Assembly: GCA_964237235.1 (NCBI GenBank)
Contig: CAXSGY010000006.1
Span: 136,603-200,602 of the forward strand
Origin: GCA-002050365 sp964237235
Lineage (GTDB): Bacteria; Acidobacteriota; Blastocatellia; Pyrinomonadales; Pyrinomonadaceae
Length of the DNA stretch: 64,000 nucleotides
Reading direction: 5' to 3'
The translations under genes were made by a program, and so were the position numbers. The notes below the pieces were generated by a model, which searched no databases, was not told the origin of the DNA, and saw only the letters and a list, made by a program, of their open reading frames with translations. Each line of letters begins with the position of its first letter. The first letter of the stretch is position 1. Below, piece after piece: positions 35,683 to 44,899 of this stretch.

Positions 35683-37608
35683 TTACGATTCGCTTTTCGG
35701 GGTCGGCGGTTGCCAATTATTGTCTATCTTCACGTTCTTCAGCGAAGGCGCGTCCAAAACATTGATGTCAAAACCGCGGATATACGGTTTGACCAGCGAA
35801 TACGAGGTCGGAAAATAAAGCGGAATGGCGTTGAGCCGTTCAAACGCCTGTTTTTCGCTTGAAATCGCTTCGTCTTCGGCGGCGTTTTCGATTTTCGCGC
35901 TTTCGCTCTCGATCATTTCCGTCTCCGTTTGATTTTTCGGCGTTGGCGTAGATATTACGGAGTTTGCGGCGTTTGAGTTTCCGTTCCTGAGAAAAAATTC
36001 GTTCGGCTTTTCGCTTTTATTTTCCGCGATTGGCATTAGAGAGTCGTCTTCGGCGGCAAAGATCACCGCCATATTCGCCGCTTCGTCAATCGTCGGGAAA
36101 ACGGCGTTGCGGCGCACCAGCGTGAAATCTTCATTTGTCCAGGCGGTTTTAATTTCGTCCGCGTCTTTGACGACGATTTCGGTTTCGACGTTCAAATTTT
36201 GCTTCCACATCTGCGCGACGCGGCGGGCGACGCGCTGTTGTAAATTGTTGCGGTTGACAAGCAATTTGACGACCGGAAAATTTTCGCCGTTCGGAAAGCC
36301 GGTTTCCGCCAGCAATTTTCTGGCGCGTTCGGTGTTCTGAACGAGTTTATTTTGGTCGTCGGCGAACGGCAGAAGACTCAACGCCGGTTTGCTCGCGCCG
36401 TCCATTTCGTCTTCGGTGACGCGCTCGCGCTCAATCGCAATCGCTAAGGCTTCGCGCACGCGGCGGTCGTCAAACGGCGGCAGCGTTCGATTAAATTCGT
36501 AATAGTTAAGCGCGGCGTGCGGCGTGCGGCGAAAATCTTCAAACGGCGTGAGCAGTTTCAGAGCGAGCGGCTCGAAATCAACGTTCGTAATCGCGTCAAT
36601 TTCACCGGCGCGATACGCTTCCAGAGCTTTTTCGGCGTTGTCAATCGGCACGAATCGCACGCGCTCGAGTTCGATTGCTTCCCGGTTCCAGTAATGTTCG
36701 GCGCGGTCGAGCGTGATGCCGTCCTGACCGATTGAAAAAATGCGAAACGCGCCGCTCGTGACGATGCCGGCATCGAGCTTTCCACTTTCAAATTCTTTGC
36801 CATCGCCGTAAATCGGGCGAAAAATCGGATGCGCAACCAGAGCCGGAAAATCTTTGTCGGGATTGACGAGCGAAATTTTCAGCGTGAAATTATCCGTCGC
36901 TTCGACACCGAACGGCGGCTCGGCGGATTTTTCCGTCTCCTTTTTCGTTTCCTGAATCGGATTTTTTTCAGCTGATTTTTCAGTCGAAACAATCGAATTG
37001 GAATTCGACTGTTTTTGCAAAAACGGCAGATTTTGCGTCGCCGACGGTTTCGGCAAAATATTTAATTCTTCGCCTTCGTCGCTTGAAAAAACTTCCTTGT
37101 GCAGAATTTTCAACCCGACGATGTTCTGCAAAAGCTCTGGATGCGCGAGACGTTCCTTCATTTCCACGAGCCGCTTCCACGAACGCACGAAATCCTTCGC
37201 CGTGATGCGCTCGCCGTTCGACCAGCGCGCGTCTTTTCGCAGATTAAAAGTCCAGATTTTAAGATCGTCGGAAGATTTCCAATCGGCGGCGATTGCCGGA
37301 ATCGGTTTCAAAGTTTGGGGATCGAGATCGGTTAAACCTTCGTAAATCGCGCGGACGACATCGCTCGCCGGCGGCGCGGACGCTAACGCCGGGTCGAAGC
37401 TTTTCGGCATCTTGCCGTTGCTCCAGCGAAATTCCTTAATCGGCGGCGGCGCGGTCTGCGCGTAAAACGGCTCGCTTTTCGGCGCGTCGAGCGAGTTGCA
37501 CGCGCTCAAAAATAAAGCGCAAAAAATTATTCCCGCGAAAGCGCGCACGAACGCCTGAAAAATTTTAATTTCCTGTTCGCGTTCGTTAATGTTCGCCGGG
37601 ATTTTCAT
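35683..37608 (-). CDS. Second peptide-binding lipoprotein of SBP_bac_5 family
   Basis: I chose the ATG at 37608. The 641-residue lipoprotein has lipobox LFLSAC (Cys 37). It has SBP_bac_5 landmarks: MPKSFDPALASAPPASDVVRAIYEGL, FNLRKDARWSNGERITAKDFV and VREALAIAIERERV. A low-complexity insert rich in Ser/Glu/Lys (near 180-225) parallels the insert in the neighbouring oppA. It lies four bases after coaE and 175 bases before oppA. It is probably an alternative specificity subunit for the same transporter. Confidence 0.88.
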   Translation of the reverse strand: MKIPANINEREQEIKIFQAFVRAFAGIIFCALFLSACNSLDAPKSEPFYAQTAPPPIKEFRWSNGKMPKSFDPALASAPPASDVVRAIYEGLTDLDPQTLKPIPAIAADWKSSDDLKIWTFNLRKDARWSNGERITAKDFVRSWKRLVEMKERLAHPELLQNIVGLKILHKEVFSSDEGEELNILPKPSATQNLPFLQKQSNSNSIVSTEKSAEKNPIQETKKETEKSAEPPFGVEATDNFTLKISLVNPDKDFPALVAHPIFRPIYGDGKEFESGKLDAGIVTSGAFRIFSIGQDGITLDRAEHYWNREAIELERVRFVPIDNAEKALEAYRAGEIDAITNVDFEPLALKLLTPFEDFRRTPHAALNYYEFNRTLPPFDDRRVREALAIAIERERVTEDEMDGASKPALSLLPFADDQNKLVQNTERARKLLAETGFPNGENFPVVKLLVNRNNLQQRVARRVAQMWKQNLNVETEIVVKDADEIKTAWTNEDFTLVRRNAVFPTIDEAANMAVIFAAEDDSLMPIAENKSEKPNEFFLRNGNSNAANSVISTPTPKNQTETEMIESESAKIENAAEDEAISSEKQAFERLNAIPLYFPTSYSLVKPYIRGFDINVLDAPSLKNVKIDNNWQPPTPKSES

Positions 37609-37612
37609 CAAT

Positions 37613-38212
37613 TTATAAAAGTTTCAATCGCCCGTAAATTTTAACGGTTTGTTCGCGCGTCGCTTCAAAGCCGTCGCTCGTGTCAATCAAAAAATCAGCA
37701 TAGCGTTTTTTTTTTTCCTGCGGCATTTGCGCTGCGATTCGTAATGCGGATTGCTCGCGGCTTAAATCGTTGCGCGTCATCAGCCGCGCGATTTGAATTT
37801 CCGCCGCGCACCAAACAACGATTATTTTATCGAACCGCCGGTAGCTGCCTGATTCTATCATCAAAGCCGCGTCAACGACGGCGATTCCGTCCGGGCTTTC
37901 CGCCGCCGCTTCATTCAGCCAGGCATCTTGATTTTCGATAACTAATGGATGCACGATGCCGTTCAAAAGTTGGCGTTTCTCTGCGTCGGCAAAAACGACC
38001 GCGCCTAATTTTATTCGGTCTAGTTCGCCGTTCGATTGCAAAATTTCCGCGCCGAATTGTTCAACGATTTTTTGTAAGCCCTTCGTTCCCGGCGCAACGA
38101 CCGCGCGGGCGATTTGATCAGCATCAACGACCGCCGCGCCGCATTCGCGCAAAACGTCGCAGACAAAAGATTTGCCGACCGCGATTGAGCCTGTCAGTCC
38201 GACCTTTAACAT
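37613..38212 (-). CDS. coaE: Dephospho-CoA kinase
   Basis: Start chosen at the ATG at 38212 (MLKVGLTGSIAVGKSF), which begins the P-loop; the longer start adds 12 residues that do not fit the family. The 199-residue kinase phosphorylates dephospho-CoA in the last step of CoA synthesis. It has Walker A GLTGSIAVGKS (5-15), VVDADQIAR, and the lid region TRNDLSREQSALRI. It lies four bases before the second binding-protein gene, an odd pairing for a biosynthetic enzyme. Confidence 0.93.
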   Translation of the reverse strand: MLKVGLTGSIAVGKSFVCDVLRECGAAVVDADQIARAVVAPGTKGLQKIVEQFGAEILQSNGELDRIKLGAVVFADAEKRQLLNGIVHPLVIENQDAWLNEAAAESPDGIAVVDAALMIESGSYRRFDKIIVVWCAAEIQIARLMTRNDLSREQSALRIAAQMPQEKKKRYADFLIDTSDGFEATREQTVKIYGRLKLL

Positions 38213-38310
38213 CTTTATTTTAAAAGTGATAGATCGGATGAACGGCATTTTTCCATAGCCAGCCTGTTCCGATATGAATTAAATAAAGCCCGCTCAACAA
38301 TCAAAAGCGA

Positions 38311-38402
38311 TTCGGAATAGATGATAGTTGGCAGATAACAAATGAATACAAAGAGTCGGAAAAACTATCAGTTATCATCTGTCAACCGTCATCTATTCCG
38401 AA
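38311..38402. repeat. TTCGGAATAGATGA palindrome
   Basis: The left arm (38311-38345) and right arm (38366-38402) are inverted copies at roughly 80-85 percent by eye (core TTCGGAATAGATGA and CAGATAAC/CAGATGATAAC words). It occupies most of the 233-base gap between coaE and the mazG-like gene. Confidence 0.75.
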
Positions 38403-38445
38403 AGTTCAACTATTAATTTCAAATATTTTTATCTAAATCCTTTAA

Positions 38446-38745
38446 TTATTTATTATGCCGCTTCGCCAATTTCTCGACGTTATATTCGGCGATTTCGTCG
38501 AGCGTCAAACCGATTTCGTCGGCGCAGGCGGAAATATACCACAACACGTCGCCGAGTTCGTCCTTTAATCTCGCCCGTACGTCGTCGTTGATTACGCCGC
38601 CGAAATCGCGCTGAATTTTTTTGACGATGTTCGCCACTTCGCCCGCTTCGCCCGCCAAACCGAGCGTCGGATATTCGAGATTTTTCAAGCGGTCCGGATA
38701 CAAAGCCGTCTGCTTGGCATTTGATTGATATTCTTTGAAATCCAT
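38446..38745 (-). CDS. MazG-like nucleotide pyrophosphohydrolase
   Basis: A 99-residue single MazG domain: GLAGEAGEVANIVKK supplies the first EExxE-type metal motif. KDELGDVLWYISACADEIG supplies the second (ExxxD). Family members hydrolyse non-canonical or alarmone nucleoside triphosphates to monophosphates. Most MazG proteins of this size form dimers or tetramers of this one domain. The physiological substrate cannot be read from the sequence. Confidence 0.88.
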   Translation of the reverse strand: MDFKEYQSNAKQTALYPDRLKNLEYPTLGLAGEAGEVANIVKKIQRDFGGVINDDVRARLKDELGDVLWYISACADEIGLTLDEIAEYNVEKLAKRHNK

Positions 38746-38752
38746 CTTTTTT

Positions 38753-38834
38753 AGTGAAAAACTAAAAACTAAAAGTGAAAAACTAAAAGCTGATTTAATT
38801 TTTCACTTTTAGTTTTTAGTTTTTAGTTTTTAGT
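38753..38834. repeat. AAAAACTAAAAACT palindrome
   Basis: The left arm (38753-38790) has AGTGAAAAACTAAAA units. The right arm (about 38799-38834) has TTTTTAGTTTTTAG units, the exact kind of complement. The centre is short. It fills the gap between folD and the mazG-like gene. Confidence 0.75.
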
Positions 38835-39764
38835 TCTCCGAGCCTTCGCCGCGTCAACCGTATTTTTCATCAGCATCGCAATCGTCAAAAGACCGACTCC
38901 GCCGGGAACGGGCGTAAAATTAGCGGCGCGCGCTCTGGCTTCTTTCGGGTTGACATCGCCGACCAACGTCGAGCCGCGTTTTTCGATGGTGTTCAAGCGT
39001 TTTTCGAGTTCCGCTTCGTCGAATAATTCGTGCGCCTCGTCCGCGCTCGAAACGCTGTTCATTCCGACATCTACGACGGTCGCGCCCGGTTTGATAAAAT
39101 CGGCGCGGACAAATCCGGCGCGTCCGATTGCCGCGACGAGGATGTCGGCGTTTGACGCGATTTCGGCTAAATTCGCGGTGCGCGAATGGCAAATCGTGAC
39201 GGTCGCGTTTTCCTGCAAAAGCAGCATCGCCATCGGTTTGCCGACGATGTTGCTGCGCCCGATGACGACCGCGTTTTTGCCCGCGATTTCGATGTTTGAA
39301 CGCTTGAGCATTTCAATTATTCCGGCGGGCGTGCAGGGCGCGAGCGTTTTTTGTCCCTGAAAAAGCCGTCCGGCGTTCGTCGGGTGAAAACCGTCAACGT
39401 CTTTTTCGGGGTTAATTCGTTCTAAAATTTCCGCTTCGTTGATTTGTTTCGGCAATGGAAGCTGCACGAGAATTCCGTCCACGTCGTCGTTTAAATTTAA
39501 TTCTTCGACGACACGCAAAAGCTCTTCGTGCGAAGTTTCCGCCGGAAGGTGTATGTGTTCGGAGCGTATGCCGAGTTCGCGGCTGGTTTTGACTTTGCCG
39601 TTCACGTAAACTTCCGATGCCGCGTCGTCGCCGACGCGCACGACCGTCAAGCCCGGTTGAAACGGAAGATTTTTTATTTCTTCGGCGAGTTCCGCCTTTA
39701 TCTGTTCGGCGATAATTGCGCCGCTTAAAATGCTGGCGGTTTTTTGCGTAGTTTCTGCTATCAT
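38823..39764 (-). CDS. folD: Methylenetetrahydrofolate dehydrogenase/cyclohydrolase
   Basis: A 313-residue bifunctional enzyme of one-carbon metabolism. Substrate-pocket motifs EVYVNGKVKTSRELG and ILVQLPLPKQI are present. The NADP-binding C-terminal domain has VIGRSNIVGKPMAMLL and PGGVGLLTIAMLMKNT. The conserved Lys (in NGKVKTSRE) matches the catalytic region. The gene starts divergently from the lytic transglycosylase. The extreme C-terminus lies within the repeat at 38753-38834. Confidence 0.95.
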   Translation of the reverse strand: MIAETTQKTASILSGAIIAEQIKAELAEEIKNLPFQPGLTVVRVGDDAASEVYVNGKVKTSRELGIRSEHIHLPAETSHEELLRVVEELNLNDDVDGILVQLPLPKQINEAEILERINPEKDVDGFHPTNAGRLFQGQKTLAPCTPAGIIEMLKRSNIEIAGKNAVVIGRSNIVGKPMAMLLLQENATVTICHSRTANLAEIASNADILVAAIGRAGFVRADFIKPGATVVDVGMNSVSSADEAHELFDEAELEKRLNTIEKRGSTLVGDVNPKEARARAANFTPVPGGVGLLTIAMLMKNTVDAAKARRTKN

Positions 39765-39806
39765 AATTGGCGAATTTCTTTTATTTTATACCGTTTTCGT
39801 CAATTT

Positions 39807-42317
39807 ATGCTACACGCCAAATCATTCACGTTTTTTTTGATTTTCTTCGCCGCCTGTTTTTCGATTTTCGCGCAGGACTTACCGGAAGCTCAACGAAAAA
39901 TTTCTAATGCCGTCGAAACGCGCGATTATGCGGCGGCAATCGGCGAGCTTGAAAATTTAAAGAAAACCGACCCGAAAATTTTCGCGCTCAATAATTATGA
40001 TTACCTGCTGGCGCGAACGGCGGAAAAAAGCGACGATTTTGCGTCGGCGACGGCGAATTATCAAGCCGTCGCCAGCCGCGATTCGGTTTTGCGCGAATAT
40101 GCGGTTTGGCATCTGGCGCAGATTTTTCGCGCGTCGGGCAATTTGTTTTTAGAAAGAATTTATCTGCAAAAAATGCTCGCCGCGGCGCCCGAAAGTTTAC
40201 TGGCGAACGCGGCGCAAATTCGTCTGGCGAAAAGTTTTTTTGAGAGCAAAGATTACGCAAACGCCGTTCGTCTGTTAGAAAGTTCGCCGCTCGATTTTGC
40301 GCCGAAAAACGGCGCGATTAATTCGTCGAACAAAGAGCTTTCCAGAGAAAATTCCGCGCTGCTCGGACAATGTTATTTGCGGCTCGGAAACGCGGATAAA
40401 GCGCGGGAAATTTTTACGAAATTAATCAACAATTTGACGAATCCCGTGCAGCCCGACGATTTCGCTTTGGCAGGTGCGCGCGGCTTGGACGAAATCGCAG
40501 TCGGCAAAGAAAATCTCGGCAAAGTCGCGCCGCCTTTGTCCGACGCGGATTATTACAAACGCGCGCAGATTTATCAATTCAACCGCGATTTTGCGGCGGC
40601 GCGGCTGCATTTTAACGCACTCGTCGAAAAATTTCCGGCGAGCAGCTTCGCGCCGAACGCCGTTATTCAAATCGGTCGCGGCTACGCGCAGGAGAGAAAT
40701 TTCGAGGAAGCGATTCGCTGGTTTGAACGCGTCCAAACCGATTTTCCGAACGCGCCTTCCGCCGCCGATGCTTTGAGTCAGGCGGCGAACGCTTACGCTC
40801 GCCTCAACAAGCCGCAGGAAGCGATTGCGCGTTATCAAAAGTTTATCGAAAAATATCCGAACGCCGACTCGCTCGAACGAGCCTATCTAAATATCGTTGA
40901 CGTTCTGCGCGACACGAACGCGAACGACGACGCGCTGAAATGGATTGCCAAAACGCGCGAAGCGTTTCGCGGCAAACAGCCCGAAGCCGTCGCGCTGTTC
41001 GCGCAGACGAAAATTCACATCGCGCAAAACGATTGGACAAACGCGCTCAACGAATTGAGCGAACTCGAAACGATGCCCGATTTAGGCGGCGGCGTTCCGG
41101 GCGGCACGAACAAAAACGAAGTCGCATTTTTGAAAGCCTTCGCGCTCGAAAACCTTAACCGCTATGCGGAAGCGATTGACATTTATCTTTCGATTCCCGA
41201 CGGACGAAACGAATATTACGGCTGGCGTTCGACCGAAAGATTGAAGGCTTTGGCGACGGACGAAAAAACCAAACCGTTCGCGCGGCAGAAATTTGAGAAT
41301 CTGTGGCAAACGGCACGGCAAACAATTTCCGCCGACAACGCGAAAACAATCAAAGACGCGGCGCAGGCGGCGATACGGCTTGTGACCGACCTGGAAAAGC
41401 AAAATGAAATCGCGGCGAATATGACGAAGGAAGAAATTCTTCTGAGCGTTTTGCGGCAAACTTACGCGCTTCTGCCCGATTATCAAAAAATTCCGAACGC
41501 AAAAATTTACGAACTCGGGCGCAAGGAAATTTTAAGGGAAAAAAGCGAAAACGCTTCGACTAATCCGCACCGAAATTTAGCTGATGAATTGTTATTTTTA
41601 GGACTGTATGACGAAGCTGCTCCCGAATTTGAAAGCAGCCAACAGAATGCGCAAGCCACTCCAAAATCCAAAATCCAAAATCCAAAATTAGAAGATTTTA
41701 ATTTTACACTAGCCGTTTTTTATAAGCGCGGCGATTGGGCAAATCGCGCCGTCGCGTATCTCGAACCGCTCTGGAAAAATGTTCCGGCTGATTTTCAAAT
41801 CGAACTGATTCCGCGCGAACAAGGCGAGATTCTTTATCCCGCGCCGTATAGCGACGCGCTTTTGAAATTTGCCGCTACGCGCAACGTTGATTCGCGCTTT
41901 TTGCTTTCGATAATGCGGCAGGAATCGAGGTTTCGCGCCGATGTCAAATCAAACGCGGCGGCGCGCGGTTTGATGCAGTTTATCCCGACGACTTCGGATA
42001 AAATCGCCGCCGAATTAGCGCGCGAAAATTTCGATCAGGACGAGCTGTATAATCCGCCGACCGCGATACTTTTCGGTTCGCAGTATCTTTCAAATTTGTT
42101 TAAAATTTTCCCGAATCAACCGGCGGCGGTCGCCGCGAGTTACAACGGCGGCGAAGACAATATGACGCGCTGGCTCGCCCGCGCCAAATCCGGCGATGCA
42201 GACCGGTATGTTCCCGAAATAGTTTTCTCGCAATCGAAGGATTATGTTTATCGGGTGATGGCGAATTACCGAATGTATGAGACTTTTTACGACGAAAATC
42301 TAAACTTGAAAAAATAG
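39807..42317 (+). CDS. TPR-repeat lytic transglycosylase (Slt70-like)
   Basis: The ATG at 39807 starts a signal peptide (SFTFFLIFFAACFSIFAQ). The 836-residue protein has a long helical TPR-like superhelix with clear units (VIQIGRGYAQERNFEEAIRWF, ANAYARLNKPQEAIARYQ). It has an SLT/GEWL catalytic domain with IMRQESRFRADVKSN (catalytic Glu near 706), GLMQFIPTT and AASYNGGEDN. It cleaves murein glycan strands in the periplasm. At residues about 618-627, four exact CCAAAAT copies form a coding microsatellite between superhelix and catalytic domain. Confidence 0.92.
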   Translation: MLHAKSFTFFLIFFAACFSIFAQDLPEAQRKISNAVETRDYAAAIGELENLKKTDPKIFALNNYDYLLARTAEKSDDFASATANYQAVASRDSVLREYAVWHLAQIFRASGNLFLERIYLQKMLAAAPESLLANAAQIRLAKSFFESKDYANAVRLLESSPLDFAPKNGAINSSNKELSRENSALLGQCYLRLGNADKAREIFTKLINNLTNPVQPDDFALAGARGLDEIAVGKENLGKVAPPLSDADYYKRAQIYQFNRDFAAARLHFNALVEKFPASSFAPNAVIQIGRGYAQERNFEEAIRWFERVQTDFPNAPSAADALSQAANAYARLNKPQEAIARYQKFIEKYPNADSLERAYLNIVDVLRDTNANDDALKWIAKTREAFRGKQPEAVALFAQTKIHIAQNDWTNALNELSELETMPDLGGGVPGGTNKNEVAFLKAFALENLNRYAEAIDIYLSIPDGRNEYYGWRSTERLKALATDEKTKPFARQKFENLWQTARQTISADNAKTIKDAAQAAIRLVTDLEKQNEIAANMTKEEILLSVLRQTYALLPDYQKIPNAKIYELGRKEILREKSENASTNPHRNLADELLFLGLYDEAAPEFESSQQNAQATPKSKIQNPKLEDFNFTLAVFYKRGDWANRAVAYLEPLWKNVPADFQIELIPREQGEILYPAPYSDALLKFAATRNVDSRFLLSIMRQESRFRADVKSNAAARGLMQFIPTTSDKIAAELARENFDQDELYNPPTAILFGSQYLSNLFKIFPNQPAAVAASYNGGEDNMTRWLARAKSGDADRYVPEIVFSQSKDYVYRVMANYRMYETFYDENLNLKK
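41661..41688 (+). repeat. Four exact CCAAAAT heptamers inside the transglycosylase gene
   Basis: Four perfect 7-bp units lie in frame and encode PKSKIQNPK. Because seven is not a multiple of three, gain or loss of one unit would shift the frame before the catalytic domain. Heptamers of this kind are reminiscent of short tandem repeats known in cyanobacteria. Confidence 0.9.
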
Positions 42318-42357
42318 AAAAGCGGCGCGAACTTTTTGAAAGTCCGCGCCGCTTTTT
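42318..42357. terminator. Bidirectional terminator after the transglycosylase gene
   Basis: AAAAGCGGCGCGAACTTT pairs almost fully with AAAGTCCGCGCCGCTTTTT around a TTG centre. It serves both convergent genes. Confidence 0.88.
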
Positions 42358-42376
42358 GATAATAAACGATTCACAA

Positions 42377-42700
42377 TTAACGATAAACACGATACCGTCT
42401 TCCGTCTTTCGGATTAATTTTGTAGGTGTAAAGAGCCGAACCGCCCGCGCCGGCGGCTGTGCCGATTAACGCGCCCTTTCTGCCGCCGATTAAACCGCCG
42501 AGCAGCGCGCCCGCGCCCGTGCCGATGCCGATATTAATCAAGTTTCGGTGCCGCTCGTAAAAATTCGGACGATTGTAAGTGCGCGTCGTGGTCGTGCGCG
42601 TTCGATAGTTGCGCGAATATCTCGTCTGCGCGTTCGCCGCCAAAGGTAACATCACCGCCAACATCGCCATCATCATTAACGTCGTTATAAATTTTTTCAT
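42377..42700 (-). CDS. Secreted glycine-zipper protein (paralogue A)
   Basis: A 107-residue protein with a signal peptide (cleaved near ANAQ), a Tyr/Arg/Thr-rich basic stretch, then the block YNRPNFYERHRNLINIGIGTG. A glycine-zipper helix follows (GALLGGLIGGRKGALIGTAAG), and it ends RRYRVYR. Glycine zippers insert in or pack against membranes. A related longer gene lies 260 bases upstream on the same strand. Function is unknown. Confidence 0.72.
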   Translation of the reverse strand: MKKFITTLMMMAMLAVMLPLAANAQTRYSRNYRTRTTTTRTYNRPNFYERHRNLINIGIGTGAGALLGGLIGGRKGALIGTAAGAGGSALYTYKINPKDGRRYRVYR

Positions 42701-42901
42701 TGCTTAAAATTCTCCTTATTAATTTTGAAGGCTTTTGCCTTTCGTTAATATAAGTATTGGCAACGACCGTGCCAGAAACAGATTTCTATATTTTTCAACA
42801 ATTTACGGCGACATTCTGTTTTCGCGCCAATTTAGCAAGCACTATATCGGTTACGTTTGAACAATATGGTATAAAACGAATTTCGGCGTGCTTCGGGCGA
42901 G

Positions 42902-42940
42902 AAAAAAGCCGTGAAGTTTTTAAAACTTCACGGCTTTTTT
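42902..42940. terminator. Terminator after the second glycine-zipper gene
   Basis: AAAAAAGCCGTGAAGTTTT is mirrored by AAAACTTCACGGCTTTTTT, a 16-bp-plus near-perfect stem with T6 on either strand. It lies 19 bases beyond the stop of the minus-strand gene at 42960. Confidence 0.9.
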
Positions 42941-42959
42941 CCATAAATTTCAACTGAAA

Positions 42960-43403
42960 TTAACGCCGGTAGTAGCGCGGTCTTTTCTTATTCAAAACGT
43001 ATGTGTAAAACGCGCCGCTGCCCGCGCCGATTAACGCGCCGACACCCGCGCCCCGTCTGCCGCCGACGATGCCGCCGATAATCGCGCCGCCGCCCGTGCC
43101 GATTCCCAAATTTATTGCGTTGCGATGCCGCTCATAAAAATTCGGGCGATTATAAGTGTAACCGCGCGACGAATAATTTTGATAACCGCTGTTATAGCCG
43201 GAGTTATTGTTGTAGCCGTAACGATTGCGGTTGCCGTAACTATTTCGATTGTCATAACGGACATTATTGTAACGGCTGACGTTGCGGTTGGATCGGCGGC
43301 TCGAATAATTGCTTCGATACCGGCAGGTTTGTGCGTCTGTGCTGAGCGGCGCGGAAATCATCAAAATAAAAAGTGCCGCGAGCAGAACCAAAAACTTTTT
43401 CAT
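42960..43403 (-). CDS. Secreted glycine-zipper protein (paralogue B)
   Basis: A 147-residue protein with a signal peptide (ISAPLSTDAQ), a long Tyr/Asn/Arg/Ser/Gly-rich segment (repeating YGNRNRYGYNNNSGY-like words), then the same YNRPNFYERHRN block and glycine zipper (GGAIIGGIVGGRRGAGVGALIG) as paralogue A. It ends RPRYYRR. The low-complexity part resembles an intrinsically disordered, possibly RNA- or wall-binding region. It is separated from paralogue A by its own terminator, so expression is independent. Confidence 0.72.
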   Translation of the reverse strand: MKKFLVLLAALFILMISAPLSTDAQTCRYRSNYSSRRSNRNVSRYNNVRYDNRNSYGNRNRYGYNNNSGYNSGYQNYSSRGYTYNRPNFYERHRNAINLGIGTGGGAIIGGIVGGRRGAGVGALIGAGSGAFYTYVLNKKRPRYYRR

Positions 43404-43562
43404 TTTTCTTTTAACCTTCCTTTAATTTATTTCAAAACGGAGAGAGAAATGTGTTAAGTTTTTGGGAGAGTAAAAAAAGCGCGCGCTGATTTGTAAATTC
43501 AATTTACAAAATTTTCGCGCCGTTTGGCAAGGGCATTTTCGCAAGCAAAGGAGTTTTTTAGA

Positions 43563-44894
43563 ATGAAGTTTATTCGCTATTCAAAATTTAAGGGTTTTAA
43601 TGTTTCCGATGTCAATCTCGGCGATCTGATGCAGTCGCTGTCCGATTCGCTGCTCGATTCGGGCTATAACGAAGATTATTACTGGACGCGCCAGCGCAAC
43701 GAGCCGGACGACACGCTCGACGGTTTGCGCGAAGCATTGTTGAAGGCATTAATGGAGCAGGGCATTTTGTCGGCGCAGGATGCGGAGCAAATGCTCGCCG
43801 AAAACGAAGGCAAATTTAAAGGCTCGCTTTTGGAAGAGCTTTTAAACAAGCTGATCGAAAGATTGGTCGAAGAAGGTTATCTGAACTTAAAGGAAGTCGA
43901 GCGTCCGCAGAACGGTCAACAGCAACAGCAAGGCGAAGGCGGGCAAGGCGAAATCGGAACTGCCAGCCCGCGCGACGTGCGTTTTGAAATCACCGAAAAA
44001 GGCTTGGATTTTCTCGGCTATAAAACGCTGCAAAAACTTCTTGGTTCGATGGGCAAATCTTCCATCGGTCGCCACGAAACGCCGCAGCTCGACACGGGCA
44101 TCGAAGCGGCTTTGAGCAGCAAGCAATATGAATTCGGCGATACGATAAATCTGGACGTGAACGCGACTTTGCTTTCGGCGATTTCGCGTGAAGGCTTGGG
44201 CGTTCCGCTTAATCTCGAATATAAAGATTTATACGTGCATCAACAGGATTATCAGTCGTCGTGCGCGACCGTCGTGATGCTCGACTGCTCGCATTCGATG
44301 ATTTTATACGGCGAAGATAGATTTACGCCCGCCAAAAAAGTCGCGCTCGCGCTCGCGCATTTGATTCGCACGCAATATCCGGGCGATTCTCTGAAAATCG
44401 TATTATTTCACGACGGCGCGGAAGAATTACCGATAGCCAAATTAGCGACCACACAAGTCGGTCCATATCACACGAACACGGCGGAAGGCTTAAAATTGGC
44501 GCGGCGAATCCTGAACGCGCAGGGCAAGGAAATGAAGCAAATCGTGATGGTCACCGACGGCAAACCGACCGCCGCTTTTATAGATCCGTCAAACGCCGCC
44601 TATTTTAATTACCGGCGTTATTCGCAGACGCAAACCGACAAACGTCTTTTATACAAAAATTCGATGGGCGGCGACCCGTTCGTGATGGCGGAAACGATGA
44701 AGGAAGTGCAAGCCTGTCGCAAAGGCAACATAATGATCAATACGTTTATGCTGGCGAGCGATCATTACCTGGTCGAATTCGTCAAAAAAATGTCGGCGAT
44801 GACCAAAGGAAAGGCGTATTTCGCCAACCCGAATAATTTGACGCAATTCGTTTTGATGGATTTTATGAAACGCCGCACGAGCCGCGTAAAATAA
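43563..44894 (+). CDS. VWA-domain protein (CoxE/YeaD-like)
   Basis: The ATG at 43563 follows an AAGGAG ribosome site. The 443-residue protein has a helical N-terminal half with a Gln-rich spacer (GQQQQQGEGGQGE). The VWA domain carries the metal-ion adhesion site DCSHS (near 235) and a later TDGKPT. No membrane segment is evident. Such proteins work with MoxR-type ATPases as protein- or cofactor-loading partners; no MoxR gene is in the window. Its last 33 codons are duplicated as a relic at 45665-45764. Confidence 0.85.
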   Translation: MKFIRYSKFKGFNVSDVNLGDLMQSLSDSLLDSGYNEDYYWTRQRNEPDDTLDGLREALLKALMEQGILSAQDAEQMLAENEGKFKGSLLEELLNKLIERLVEEGYLNLKEVERPQNGQQQQQGEGGQGEIGTASPRDVRFEITEKGLDFLGYKTLQKLLGSMGKSSIGRHETPQLDTGIEAALSSKQYEFGDTINLDVNATLLSAISREGLGVPLNLEYKDLYVHQQDYQSSCATVVMLDCSHSMILYGEDRFTPAKKVALALAHLIRTQYPGDSLKIVLFHDGAEELPIAKLATTQVGPYHTNTAEGLKLARRILNAQGKEMKQIVMVTDGKPTAAFIDPSNAAYFNYRRYSQTQTDKRLLYKNSMGGDPFVMAETMKEVQACRKGNIMINTFMLASDHYLVEFVKKMSAMTKGKAYFANPNNLTQFVLMDFMKRRTSRVK

Positions 44895-44899
44895 AAGCT

